NCBI GenBank assembly: GCA_014529385.2
Contig: CM043942.1
Span: 53,508,647-53,572,646 of the forward strand
Direction of reading: 5' to 3'
From: Adiantum capillus-veneris
Taxonomy: Eukaryota > Streptophyta > Polypodiopsida > Polypodiales > Pteridaceae
Length of the DNA: 64,000 nucleotides
Each line of letters begins with the position of its first letter. Position 1 is the first letter of the stretch. The notes below the pieces were generated by a model. That model made no database searches. It had not been told where the DNA came from and worked only from the letters and a program-made list of their open reading frames with translations. Of the stretch, positions 21,496 through 32,021 are shown in pieces. Both the position numbers and the translations under genes were made by a program.

Positions 21496-22376
21496 AGTCC
21501 CCAATTCCGGCGACACCAAAAATGGAATGTGATCATTGACAGGTCTCTAGGCCTTCTAAAGTAGCCAACACTTTTTTTCCCCTAACATATGTGAGGGAAC
21601 AGCCGTTGGTGGATTCCTCTTCCAAATGAAGAAGTTTCTAAACGTTTTAGTGCGCGGGAATGGATAGTTACCTGACTAATCAGGTCCACCCATCCATGAT
21701 TGACAACCTTAGTCAATCCCCACTTACCACCCCGCACTCACACATGATTTTTGTGTTGTTTAATGACTACCACATTCTTTTCACAATTAAAACAATGATT
21801 CCTTTTAACTTTCACAACTGGATTTTATTAAAACAGCCCTTGAAAACAGTATTGAAGACATTCTTTCAGCAAACAAACATCTTTAGACTTAAGACAAGGT
21901 ACTGTCATTCTGAAGTATCTCTGACCAGTACTGGCTTGTCTCAAGACCACCTATACAGGGGTGAAAAAAACGGCACCCATTCCTTATTTATAAAAATTGG
22001 CGTGGAAAAAGCCATCACCCAAAGTCCGGCGCCCATACGCCAACCGACTGTCCATACAACCGGCGGTTCCTCTAGGATAAACTTGAAAGTAATATCCACA
22101 AACACAAACAAGCACGGGGTAAAGACTCCATGCGTGCTGAGAAACTGACTCATCCATGATGGTATCGCCATCATTACTCCTTACCCGGAGTAAAATATTT
22201 CCAACGAATCAGAGGTGTCTTGAGACAAGCTGTCTTAAGGATGGTCAAACATTTCTTTCCGAGGTCAATCAATCATAACCCAATCATTTCTTTCCTATTT
22301 ACAATCATTTCTCGTTGGTTTCGAGGAAGTTACCTTAGCTTTACAGCCAGTTTATCCTTACGTATGCAATGCTAAC

Positions 22377-22586
22377 TTAAAAATGAACTTTAAAAGATTT
22401 TAAGTAAACAAAATAGAAATCCACCTGGGACTGCTCGTCCATGTGCTGTTGGGCAGGAGCCCATAGACTTTCCTCCGTCGGCCTATGGCTAGGCCCAGCC
22501 TCATGGTCATTAGTGGCTTTATTTCTCTTGTTGCTAACATCCTCTTCCTCGGTAAGAGGATTTTCCCTGGTTCTCTTGGGAGCCAT
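22377..22586 (-). CDS. Small ORF after the LTR promoter and AT-rich leader
   Basis: 69 codons starting MAPKRTRENPLTEEEDVSNK, in a good plant start context (CCAACATGGC). Basic then acidic and polar, like the N-terminus of some gypsy gag proteins. The text CAG-GTGGAT near codon 56 could be a splice donor, after which the frame becomes AT-rich and uninformative. The copy of this region at 30220 ends exactly before this ATG. Confidence 0.35.
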   Translation of the reverse strand: MAPKRTRENPLTEEEDVSNKRNKATNDHEAGPSHRPTEESLWAPAQQHMDEQSQVDFYFVYLKSFKVHF

Positions 22587-23028
22587 GTTGGCAGCCTTAT
22601 AAAAAGACTTAATCGATTAGAAGTTTAATTAAAATAATCTTCTTTTTCCCTTTTTACCCAAAAATAAGGATTTTTGGAGTAAGTAGGTATCTTTGATAGT
22701 TAATTTGATGAGACATTCCTCCAGTAACTTCTTTATGCTATAAGGAATTTCCCATAATTACCATTTAATTTGGGAAGCTATATTCCATTTTAGCCTTAGT
22801 AAATTATAAATTTCTATTGGCTAATGGATTACTCACCCTAAATTTTAATTGAATATGTTTTATCTTTAGGAATTTTCATAAATTTGATTTATAACCTTTC
22901 CCTCCTATACTTATGGTCTAATTTAGGTAGAATTTTACTGATAGTAATTTGTTATACCAACCATTTATGTTGAGGTAATTTTCCCACCCTTCAATAGTGA
23001 TTTTGGACCTCAGGTATTTATTTGGTAA

Positions 23029-23840
23029 TTAGATAAATTCATTTACTAATTTCTTTTCTCTATTTTATACGCAAAATCGGTTACTTTTATTGAAGATAAG
23101 TACTTAAACTATTTATTTGAGGTTGGGGTATTTATCATGGATTCTGCAAGGTGTGTTCTACCTCTGATATTTATATCAAAGTTTTTTGGATTAATTTACT
23201 ATTTTCCCCAAAAATTAATGTAATTTTACTAGGATAATTAGGTAAACTAATTATCTGAGGGTAACATAACTATCATGAGTTTCCTAGGGTGTAAGTAACC
23301 TCTGATAAATAACTCAAATCCTTTTGAATCAATTTGCTAATTTCCCCCTTTTAATTTGTCCTAAAAATAGAGTAATTCTACCAAAGTAATTAGGTAAAAT
23401 AATTATCTGAGTTTAACATAATTATCATAGGTTCCATAATATATAATTAATCTCTGATAAATAACTCAAATTATTTTGAATCAATTTGCTAACTTTCTCG
23501 TTTTAATTTGTTCTAAAAACAGAGTAATTCTACTAAGGTAATTAGGTATATTAACTATCTGAGCTTGAAATAATTATCACGGGTTCCCTAACATGTAATT
23601 AACATTTTATAATTAACTCAAATCATTTTGAATCAATTTTCTAATTTTCTCCATTTAATTTGTCCTTAAAACAGAGTAATTCTGCTATAGTAATTGGATG
23701 AATTATTTATCTAAGATTGAAATAATTATCATGGGTTCCCTAACATGTAATTAACCTTTGATAAATAACTTTGAATTAATTTTATTATATTCTCTTTAAT
23801 TTTCTCTAAAAATCAGTGTAATTTTGCTAATTTAATTATG
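23029..23840. repeat. AT-rich tandem repeat, about 152 bp per unit
   Basis: The phrase TAATTAGGTA recurs at about 23235, 23388, 23539 and (as TAATTGGATG) 23691, spacings of 153, 151 and 152. Diverged units lie before and after. Each unit also carries TTATCTGAG, TGATAAATAACTC and GAATCAATTT. The same array is present at about 30717-31540. Confidence 0.8.
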
Positions 23841-24260
23841 AAAATTACTCAAAACATTATAAGATAATTTTCCTAGCTTAATGACAGCCCAATGCAACTT
23901 TGATAATTATCTCACCATAATCTAAACTTAATTATTATATTTCCCATTAATTTATGGTTAATATGGATAATTTCAGCTCTAATATGATATAATCATTAAT
24001 TATCTTAATAACCCTAAACTTAATTACAACATTTAACAAAGAATATTTAATTAAGAGAGGATTTTTGAGTATACATAGGTCTAATCTTTAATTTATTAAG
24101 AAAATAGATTAATCTAGCCTTGCTAATTAAGAAGGATTAGGCTAATTACCGTTTAATTTAATCAACTAGAGCTTAATCTCTAATGATTTTTGCATAGCGT
24201 TCTCTCTAGATGAGAGAGAGCGTGTCAAGGCTCCGAGTCTAAATTTTTATGAAGGGAAGG

Positions 24261-24275
24261 GAGTCTTTTTATAGT
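24261..24275 (-). promoter_or_regulatory. TATA box of the 3.26-kb insertion
   Basis: On the minus strand ACTATAAAAAGACTC. About 50 bases downstream is a CTCTCTCTCATCTAGAGAGAA initiator-like stretch. The same block occurs in the CACTA-borne copy at 31953-31967. Confidence 0.55.
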
Positions 24276-24753
24276 TTTTCTGGGCCCCGGGCTATTCCTG
24301 GCAGGTTTTGATACCCCAAGCAGGCCCCCAGCTTGAAGATGGCGCCAATTTCTGCTATATCAGTCTCTGGTAGGTTCCCCCCAGCTTCACACTACCCCCA
24401 TATCTTCCAGAATCGATTTTGGTTTATTTTACTGATTTCTAAAGATGAAAATTGGAATATCAGTTAATTCTAGAACCTTAGGATAAGAAAGTCTTTGTTA
24501 ATAAGTATTACTAAAACCATCCAATTTTTATTAACTAATTGAATTCCTAGTGTAACCTTCCAGGGCTTGTAAGCTCTAGTTTTTATCGGATTCTGATTGT
24601 GAAAATTACTAACCATAGTAAAGCTCTCCTTATGATTCCAAAAATACCAATATCAGCCATGATTGAATCCTTCAACAATGGTTTTCAAGTTAATTTTACA
24701 AGCTTTGAACAATTTTTAAGGTTTCAGAAATTGGAAACCTTACATCCCCCACA

Positions 24754-26000
24754 ATTGGCAGTGGTATTCTTTGTTTTCTCTTTGTTGTCCTCTACCTTGA
24801 TCTTGATTGCGGTTATGTGCATGCCCTTGCTGCATTGAATGCATAGACAGATTCTCCAGTTGAGTAGTGATGCCGCTCAACAGTTCTTACTTCTCTTTTG
24901 ATGCCTCTTGTGGCTGGATTCTCTGAGAAACTGTTTCAATTACTTGGGTTAGTTGGACTGAGCTTGATTTCTTTGACTCGTTGACTCTTGCTTGCATGCG
25001 CAGCTTCTTGTATTTAAGGCAGGCTACTTCTAGTTCCAAATCATACTTTGCAAGGAATCTCCCCTTCACCTTCTCTTTAAGCGGTGACCATAGGCTAGCA
25101 ATGAAATGGTCTTCTTGAGGAAATTAGGCGCTCCTTCACCTTCCTCCAGTGAGGCAACCCATTGCTCCACATATCCACAAACGTGGATTCGTAAGTGGCA
25201 TACTCGAGCAGACTTCCTTGTTTTAACTCTGTCAACAGCTGCCATAACTTCTTTGAGGTTGTGCCTCCACCAAAGCTCTTCACAAAGGTAGCACGTAGTA
25301 GGTCCCATGCATCCTTGGTTTCTTAGGGAAAATCATTGTACCAAGACTTGGCCTCTACTTTCATTAGTAGAGGAAATATTCATAGCCGCGAGGCAGCATC
25401 ATCCTTGTGGGAAACCACACAAGCGATGTCAAAGTTATCCAAAAAATTAGTGGTGATGTCTTCTCCCTTTTTTCCACTGAATGTGGGAAAAGAGACACTT
25501 GCCATGGTAGTAAATCAATGAGCTAAAAATCACCCCCCCCCCCCCCCCCCCTTTTTTTTTATTGGAATGACTTAGTGATTCATAAAGGTTTATACATGGG
25601 TGGAAAATTAGAGCTATAGCTAAGAAGAGCACAAGGCTAGAATAGAATAAATATGCTCACATCAAAAGAGTGGTAGTAATCAAGAATGGGCAAGATGATG
25701 GGGCATGGGGATCTAAGGATTTAATCAAGCATCTCTGCTCCAAATAGAAAAACAATCTCCTATTGGTAGAATATATTTCTATCAATATACACTTCTACAT
25801 GCATGTGCTGCAAAAAACAAAAAGGAAAGACTTTTGGTCTATTGTTATTATCCATGTTGGTGTAGGTCAAGGATTTGACCACTAGAGGTGCATACCTTAA
25901 GTGTTGACATGGTGATGCCTTCACCACATGCCTCTACCTCTTGTTGAAGCCCACATAATCCTCCTTACTGGGTTCATCTAATAGATTGGCAAGAAGATTC
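24754..26000 (-). pseudogene. Old RT-less element: gag and leader block
   Basis: On the minus strand, gag begins MASVSFPTFSGKKGEDIT at about 25505 and continues past WQLLTELKQGSLLEYATYES (25250-25190) to the knuckle at 24754, with frameshifts near 25130 and 25090. From about 25620 to 26000 it matches the leader block of the young copy (for example ILPILDYYHSFDVSIFILF). Where the young gag has a stop, this copy has Glu. Across the insertion point the knuckle looks better preserved than in the young copy (C, C, H, C positions visible apart from one missing base). Confidence 0.7.
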
Positions 26001-26091
26001 TACCTCAATCAACTTTCCATTTTGCATGTTTAGGTTGTTTAGCATGTGGTTTGGCATACAGATTAATCTTTTTGAGAACTTATTCTACAAG

Positions 26092-26720
26092 CTACTCTTG
26101 ATTTACTGCTCCCCCACCCTTTTGTGTAGATTTAATGGACTTGATTCCACTATGTTGTGAGGACAAGTCATCATCAAAATCTTTAAACTCACCCTCCTTG
26201 TGGAAAACACAATCGTCTACCAAGTATAGAGCTTCCTTTGTCAGCTCGTTCAAAGTTGAGTTCTTCTTCATGTGCAAATGTTTTTTAAGGTCTGCATTCC
26301 TCAATCCTTGAATGAATATCAACATAAGTCTGGATTGAGTTGATAACTCTTCCATTGGACATAATTTCACGTATTGTTTCAGTCTTAGGGATGCTTTTCT
26401 AACCGATTCTCCCTCTTTCTGTTTGAATTTATGGATTTGCAAGATCGTATTGTGAGCTATCCTTCTTTGAGAGAACTACTCCATATATTTGTCAAATAAT
26501 TCTTGTGTGGTCTCAAAATCTCTTCTTTCAATAGAATCAAACCAAGTGACTGCATCATCCTCTATGTGAGTCCAAATCCAAAAAAATGCATATTAAAATC
26601 TCTGACTTCTTTAGCTTGGATCACTCTCAAGAATGCTGTCACGTGATCTCCAGGGTCTCTTTCCCCTGAGTATTTCTTGTTAATCCACTTTTGGACTTGA
26701 GAAGGTCTAATACGTCTATT
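26092..26720 (-). pseudogene. gag-2 (second gag type), copy A
   Basis: The open part is 26442-26092 (116 codons). It contains KQKEGESVRKASLRLKQYV and LMLIFIQGLRNADLKKHL, the helix pattern of a retrotransposon-gag domain. Upstream, in broken frames, DDAVTWFDSIERRDFETTQE continues the same domain, with a stop just before the open part. It is unrelated at sequence level to the gag at 11213-12439. It belongs to the element whose leader and LTR are at 43396-46975. Confidence 0.8.
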
Positions 26721-27054
26721 GTCTATTAGCATCATTATACAATCCCCTCGACCTTCTCTTCCTATCGGTCCTTTTCATATCTTGATCTAGCATCAAATAC
26801 TTTGTCTAATCCGTATCCTCTCGAGGTCCAACAACAAGTGGTTCCTCTACAAATATTTTTTCCGTCTGGACTTCCTCCATATAGGGGAATCCTGTTGTGG
26901 TGTGGCACCGCCGTTGGTCCTTTTCTCCCGTGAGGATACAAATAGGTAGTCATTGGTGATACTATGGGGGTTACATATGGTCCTGTTGTGATCTAAATTA
27001 CCCCTCTATAGTAGAATTCATGTTCCATCATCCCTTTTGGGTGCAACTAGGATT

Positions 27055-27303
27055 TCAATGTTTTGGCTTAAAATATGAAGGAAAGATTGATGTTTCAACC
27101 CCTCTAGCTTGACTAGATGAAAATCTTATCGTATCTTCTACTTCCTCAAAGGGATTTGTGGACTTGCTAGGGGTAGGTTTTGGTCCTTGGGTTGCTACTA
27201 ATTCTGTCGGAATTACTCTCACTCTTACCATTCTTGTTACGTCCCCTTTTTCTATTGGCACATACTCCTGTCCATATTTTTCAACATACATGATGTGACT
27301 CAT
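27055..27303 (-). pseudogene. ORF-X, C-terminal part, copy A
   Basis: Reads VSHIMYVEKYGQEYVPIEKG and on to a stop at 27055. The upstream half of the same ORF is at 43396-43690 and ends LLSYKSGE. The gypsy element inserted between them, leaving ACTCA on both sides. Unknown protein; in the element's order it lies between leader and gag-2. Confidence 0.55.
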
Positions 27304-27925
27304 GTAACATTTAATGGCCTAAAATCTTTTGTGTAGCGGAATTTAGCATGAACATAGTGGGCATTTCATTAGAGTTGATTCCTAATGAGATTTACAAGAG
27401 TGCTTGGGTGGAGAGAGCAACAAAAAGCATAACACCTAGTTAGATAGCATCGACAATACTTTCAAAAGAGAGAGCAATTAAGCTATTGACAACAGTTGAG
27501 GACCGGATTTGCATGGAGCCGGTCCCCCCTCCAAAAGGCTTTGTATTATGGTTTCTCCCATCAAGAGAGACATTGTACAATACAATTCTTTGTGTTCCTT
27601 CAAGACTAGCTAGTGCAATGAAGATGGAAGCTTCATACACCAAGCAAAACACTTAATCAAACACAACTTGAATTATCCCCGTTCTCAGACCCAAGACCTC
27701 ACACACCTTCGAAGATGGTGAGAGCTAGCAGGGTATGAGAGTAGATTGAGAGGAAAAAGAAGTATCTTACGAGAAAGAAGTACATCTCCTCACATAATCA
27801 CTCATATTAGCATAGCTTAGCTTAGTAATTAGCTTGGTAGAGAAGATGAGCATGCATTGAAGCTTGGCTCTTGGTTGGATTTGCATCCACATGCCAAGAG
27901 AGTGTTGATGTAGGCTTCTATCTCA
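27303..27925 (-). repeat. Gypsy LTR fragment, copy A
   Basis: First 623 bases (+ strand sense) of the LTR at 34953 and 41807, preceded by ACTCA and cut by the CACTA element. Confidence 0.9.
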
Positions 27926-28215
27926 CACTACAAGAGGTTATGTGCTCTTGTGACGCTCTTAGCGACGAAATACACTAGGTTTTTATAACCCCCGGCGTCG
28001 CTATAAGCGTCGCTAAAAGCGTCGCTACGAGAGCGTCGCTATATGCGTCGCTATAGCCGTCGCTATAAGCGTCGCTATAGGCGTCGCTATATAGCGACGC
28101 TCATAGCGACGCCTATAGCGACGCTTATAGCGACGCTCTCACAGAAGAGTATAGCGACGCATATAGCGACGCTACAGAACCATAAATAGCGACGCTTATA
28201 GCGACGCCTGAGAGA
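27926..28215. repeat. CACTA terminal and subterminal repeats
   Basis: After the CACTACAAGAGG terminus, eight copies of GTCGCTA in one orientation (27988-28090) are followed by eight TAGCGACG in the other (28092-28207), plus a single one near 27960. The turning point, GTCGCTATATAGCGAC near 28090, is itself a palindrome. Clustered short repeats in both orientations are the usual TNPA binding sites in this family. Confidence 0.85.
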
Positions 28216-28815
28216 ATATTTTTTTGATGGCAGAGCATTGAATGCCCTGCCACCCATCAACCATATTGTACTTGATTCACTTTTTAAAAAAAGTGCAAAG
28301 GTAAATAATAGACCCAAAATAGTCACCCACAAGACGCATTGTTTTGCAAAATTGACAATTGTACACATCATAGACAAACTGAATTGATTGGCAAATGTAA
28401 TAATGACAATTGTACAACATCATAGGCATAAAGTGATTGCAAAAGGAATTGCGGTGACAAATGTAATAATATACATGGTTCAAAAAGACGTATAAATCCG
28501 TCTCATGATACATAAGCTATGAGAAACCCTAAACTAATGCTATCTAGCTACGGCTAAACTGACGTCGTCTAATCAGACGTCTCATCGCGTCCAAGCGGCG
28601 TATCTGTCGGATTCTGCAAAAAAAGACAATAAACAGTTTTCATAAGTATAAACATATAACGACATTTAATAATCTATACAAAAAATAAAAAAGAGTAAAC
28701 CCTAATACTAACCACGGTGTGGGATCACGTCCTGTCATCGACCACTGTCAAAACATACAAAGATTTCATTATGTTAGAACTAAAAAATCATAAACCCTAA
28801 ACTACGAACATGCAT
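28216..28815. other. CACTA interior without a recognised gene
   Basis: About 600 bases between the subterminal repeats and the TNPA-like region. ORFs here are shadows of repeats. I see a possible 3' untranslated region but nothing firm. Confidence 0.4.
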
Positions 28816-28819
28816 AAAG

Positions 28820-30020
28820 AGCAATGTGAAAAGACTTACAAAATCGGCCTCAAATGATGGCCCATCCACCGCTCCCCAAGTGGTGCGAGCTCCCTGCCTC
28901 TACTCGCGCTCTGGCTGCATCCTTTTGTTGCTTCCCACTTTGTCGGGATTCTCGCGCGCTGCTTTCTTCGCATTCTTCCAATCTTCTTTGGCCAGCCAAT
29001 CTGGCCTATTCCACCCATTCTGATTGCTTTTTGCACTTCGAACGCTTGTGTTTGCAGTATTCGCGCATTCGAATCTTCATCAGGTCTTCATTGAAGCGCT
29101 GATCCCGTGTTGGAACGGGAAACTCATCATGAAGTATGCTGATGACTCTGTTTTTAAAATCACTTGGTACTTCACTTCCATTTGTTTAGTATATAGTGGT
29201 CTAAACAGCTGAGAGCAAAGACCACGCATGCGCGAGATCACCTTCTTGCCGTCATCATCCATGATGATGCCGCGCTGATGTCGACGGAGTAAGGCAAGCC
29301 CTCTGGCCGGTGACGCGTGAACCTGGGTGTCCGGCAGGGTCGCTAGCGGCGTCGTCTGTCGATGGGGGGTACGGACGTCAGGTGTCTCCACCGGCGTCTG
29401 GGCCCCGAAGCGAGGAGTGTCGAGTGGGGTGGCTCCTGGCGGAGTAGGTAGAGAGTGTGTAGCTTCTAGGAACAGTCAGCCGTGCAAAACCTGGCGTAGA
29501 CGGCGATGCTGTGGCTGGTGTGGGGGCGGGCAAAGAAGGGGAGGGTAAAGAGCCTCGTCGAACACGAGGCGGGTGTGGAGGCATCGGTGGCGAATTCCCA
29601 CAACAACCGCCACCGCCACCACTAGAGCGCCGGTGTCTAGAAGAGTGGACGCTCGTCTCGTCGACGCCGAAGCTTCGGAGCGCGCCGAATGCTCCGAAAG
29701 AGAGGGAGATGCGGATGGTGTAGGAACGCGCGATGATGCGCCAGAGCGATGACGCTCCACGTACACTGTCTCTGCTGCGGTGACAAAGAAGAAAGAAAAC
29801 TCCTCATCATCATACCTGCATTAAACACACGAATATTTAAACTTAATATTGAATGAATAGAGTAGACAATGACGCAAAAGACCATTAAATACAATGACGT
29901 AATGACGCATATAAATACAATGACGCAATGAATCGAGTGGTAGAAGAGGCAAGTCGAAAACTCAGAATTTTCAATAAAAAGATGTGAGCGAGAGTAGAAA
30001 AGAGCGTTACACACCATGGA
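28820..30020 (-). pseudogene. TNPA-like second gene of the CACTA element
   Basis: On the minus strand near 29180-29000 a frame reads VPSDFKNRVISILHDEF and then MREYCKHKRSKCKK, which resembles the plant Ptta/En/Spm (TNPA-like) domain. The preceding sequence (29770-29300) is GC-rich and Pro/Ser/Thr-rich; the following part is basic. Frames are broken. Its place downstream of TNP2 on the same strand fits the usual CACTA gene order. The domain call is moderate; exon limits are not resolved. Confidence 0.5.
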
Positions 30021-30219
30021 AGCTACTTAGAGAGGCTAGAGCTTTTACAGCACGGAGCAAAATTGTTCAAATACAATATTTGTGGCTTTAAGAGATCTCT
30101 CTCTCATCCTCGCATAACTCAGCATAACTTCCTATATCTATATAGAGCTCTCCGTTTAAACACATATCCTCTGTTTCATTTTGTAGCTCCTCTGCATGCA
30201 CCCCATATAGAGTAGTAGC

Positions 30220-32021
30220 GTTGGTAGCCTTATAAAAAGACTTAATCGATTAGATTTTAATTAAAATAATCTCTCTTTTTCCCTTTCCCTTTTAAAATCA
30301 TAATTTTAAAAATCCATATTATTAAATTAAGGATTTTTTTACCCCAAAAATAAGGATTTTTGAGTAAGTAGGTATCTTTGATAGTTAATTAATTTGATGA
30401 GACATTCCTCCAGTAACTTCTTTATGCTATAAGGAATTTCCCATAATTACCATTTAATTTGGGAAGCTATATTCCATTTTAGCCTTAGTAAATTATAAAT
30501 TTCTATTGGCTAATGGATTACTCACCCTAAATTTTAATTGAATATGTTTTATCTTTAGGAATTTTCATAAATTTGATTTATAACCTTTCCCTCCTATACT
30601 TATGGTCTAATTTAGGTAGAATTTTACTGATAGTAATTTGTTATACCAACCATTATGTTGAGGTAATTTTCCCCCACCCTTCAATAGTGATTTTGGACCT
30701 CAGGTATTTATTTGGTAATTAGATAAATTCATTTACTAATTTCTTTTCTCTATTTTATACGCAAAATCGGTTACTTTTATTGAAGATAAGTACTTAAAAC
30801 TATTTATTTGAGGTTGGGGTATTTATCATGGATTCCGCAAGGTGTGTTCTACCTCTGATATTTATATCAAAGTTTTTTGGATTAATTTACTATTTTCCCC
30901 AAAAATTAATGTAATTTTACTAGGATAATTAGGTAAACTAATTATCTGAGGGTAACATAACTATCATGAGTTTCCTAGGGTGTAAGTAACCTCTGATAAA
31001 TAACTCAAATCCTTTTGAATCAATTTGCTAATTTCCCCCTTTTAATTTGTCCTAAAAATAGAGTAATTCTACCAAAGTAATTAGGTAAAATAATTATCTG
31101 AGTTTAACATAATTATCATAGGTTCCATAATATATAATTAATCTCTGATAAATAACTCAAATTATTTTGAATCAATTTTCTAACTTTCTCGTTTTTATTT
31201 GTTCTAAAAACAGAGTAATTCTACTAAGGTAATTAGGTATATTAACTATCTGAGCTTGAAATAATTATCACGGGTTCCCTAACATGTAATTAACATTTTA
31301 TAATTAACTCAAATCATTTTGAATCAATTTTCTAATTTTCTCCATTTAACTTGTCCTTAAAACAGAGTAATTCTGCTATAGTAATTGGATGAATTATTTA
31401 TCTAAGATTGAAATAATTATCATGGGTTCCCTAACATGTAATTAACCTTTGATAAATAACTTTGAATTAATTTGATTATATTCTCCTTTAATTTTCTCTA
31501 AAAATCAGTGTAATTTTGCTAATTTAATTATGAAAATTACTCAAAACATTATAAGATAATTTTCCTAGCTTAATGACAGCCCAATGCAACTTTGATAATT
31601 ATCTCACCATAATCTAAACTTAATTATTATATTTCCCATTAATTTATGGTTAATATGGATAATTTCAGCTCTAATATGATATAATCATTAATTATCTTAA
31701 TAACCCTAAACTTAATTACAACATTCAACAAAGAATATTTAATTAAGAGAGGATTTTTGAGTATACATAGGTCTAATCTTTAATTTATTAAGAAAATAGA
31801 TTAATCTAGCCTTGCTAATTAAGAAGGATTAGGCTAATTACCGTTTAATTTAATCAACTAGAGCTTAATCTCTAATGATTTTTGCATAGCGTTCTCTCTA
31901 GATGAGAGAGAGCGTGTCAAGGCTCCGAGTCTAAATTTTTATGAAGGGAAGGGAGTCTTTTTATAGTTTTTTCTGGGCCCCGGGCTATTCCTGGCAGGTT
32001 TTGATACCCCAAGCAGGCCCC
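30220..32021 (-). repeat. Captured retroelement promoter and leader inside the CACTA element
   Basis: Matches 22587-24328 of the solo-LTR-like insertion with scattered indels. The shared part runs from just upstream of the TATA box to the base immediately before the ATG of the small ORF in the source copy, so promoter and leader are present but the coding start is not. It has replaced the second half of TNP2 and lies directly upstream of the TNPA-like gene in the same direction. The ends show no TG...CA or target duplication. It contains the 152-bp tandem repeats (about 30717-31540). Confidence 0.75.
31953..31967 (-). promoter_or_regulatory. TATA box in the captured segment
   Basis: On the minus strand ACTATAAAAAGACTC, the same as at 24261. 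It points toward the TNPA-like gene 1.9 kb away. Confidence 0.5.

Larger units (their letters stand above)
21496..24753 (-). mobile_element. Solo-LTR-like insertion of 3.26 kb
   Basis: It begins TGTAAAGTCCCC and ends AACCTTACA, giving TG...CA ends with a 6-7 bp inverted repeat, and is flanked by the 5-bp duplication TCCCC. It interrupts the gag of the old RT-less element cleanly. On the minus strand it has a TATA box at 24261-24275, then an AT-rich leader with 152-bp tandem repeats, then a small ORF from ATG 22586. I see no second LTR or pol. Near its 21.5-kb end the minus strand reads TTTTTGGTGTCGCCGG, resembling a primer site, so a reduced complete element is an alternative to a solo LTR. 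Confidence 0.7.
25525..27925. repeat. 2.4-kb duplicated segment, copy A
   Basis: Nearly identical to 33184-35576, with about a dozen differences noticed (around 99.5%). Starts at AAAAATCACC followed by 19 C then 9 T; copy B has 11 C and 10 T. Ends where the CACTA element begins. It holds gag-2, part of an unidentified ORF, the ACTCA duplication and 623 bases of a gypsy LTR. At the diagnostic sites I compared, its LTR part matches the right gypsy LTR (41807) rather than the left one. Confidence 0.95.

Noticed and set aside
21660-22148. 162-codon + strand ORF in the 3.26-kb insertion
   Set aside because: It runs opposite to the TATA box and small ORF and has no recognisable motif; likely chance.
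25533-25560. C-run and T-run as a biological signal
   Set aside because: A homopolymer at the edge of a duplicated segment is more likely an assembly or sequencing feature; treated in the duplication finding.
27980-28210. Regularly spaced short repeats resembling a CRISPR array
   Set aside because: Units are 7-10 bases with almost no spacers, occur in both orientations and sit at a CACTA end in a plant-type sequence.
28087-28377. ORF with repeated VAI residues
   Set aside because: It reads through the CACTA subterminal repeats and has no independent support.
29327-29723. + strand GC-rich Gly/Arg ORFs
   Set aside because: They are shadows of the minus-strand TNPA-like region, with low-complexity composition and no family resemblance.
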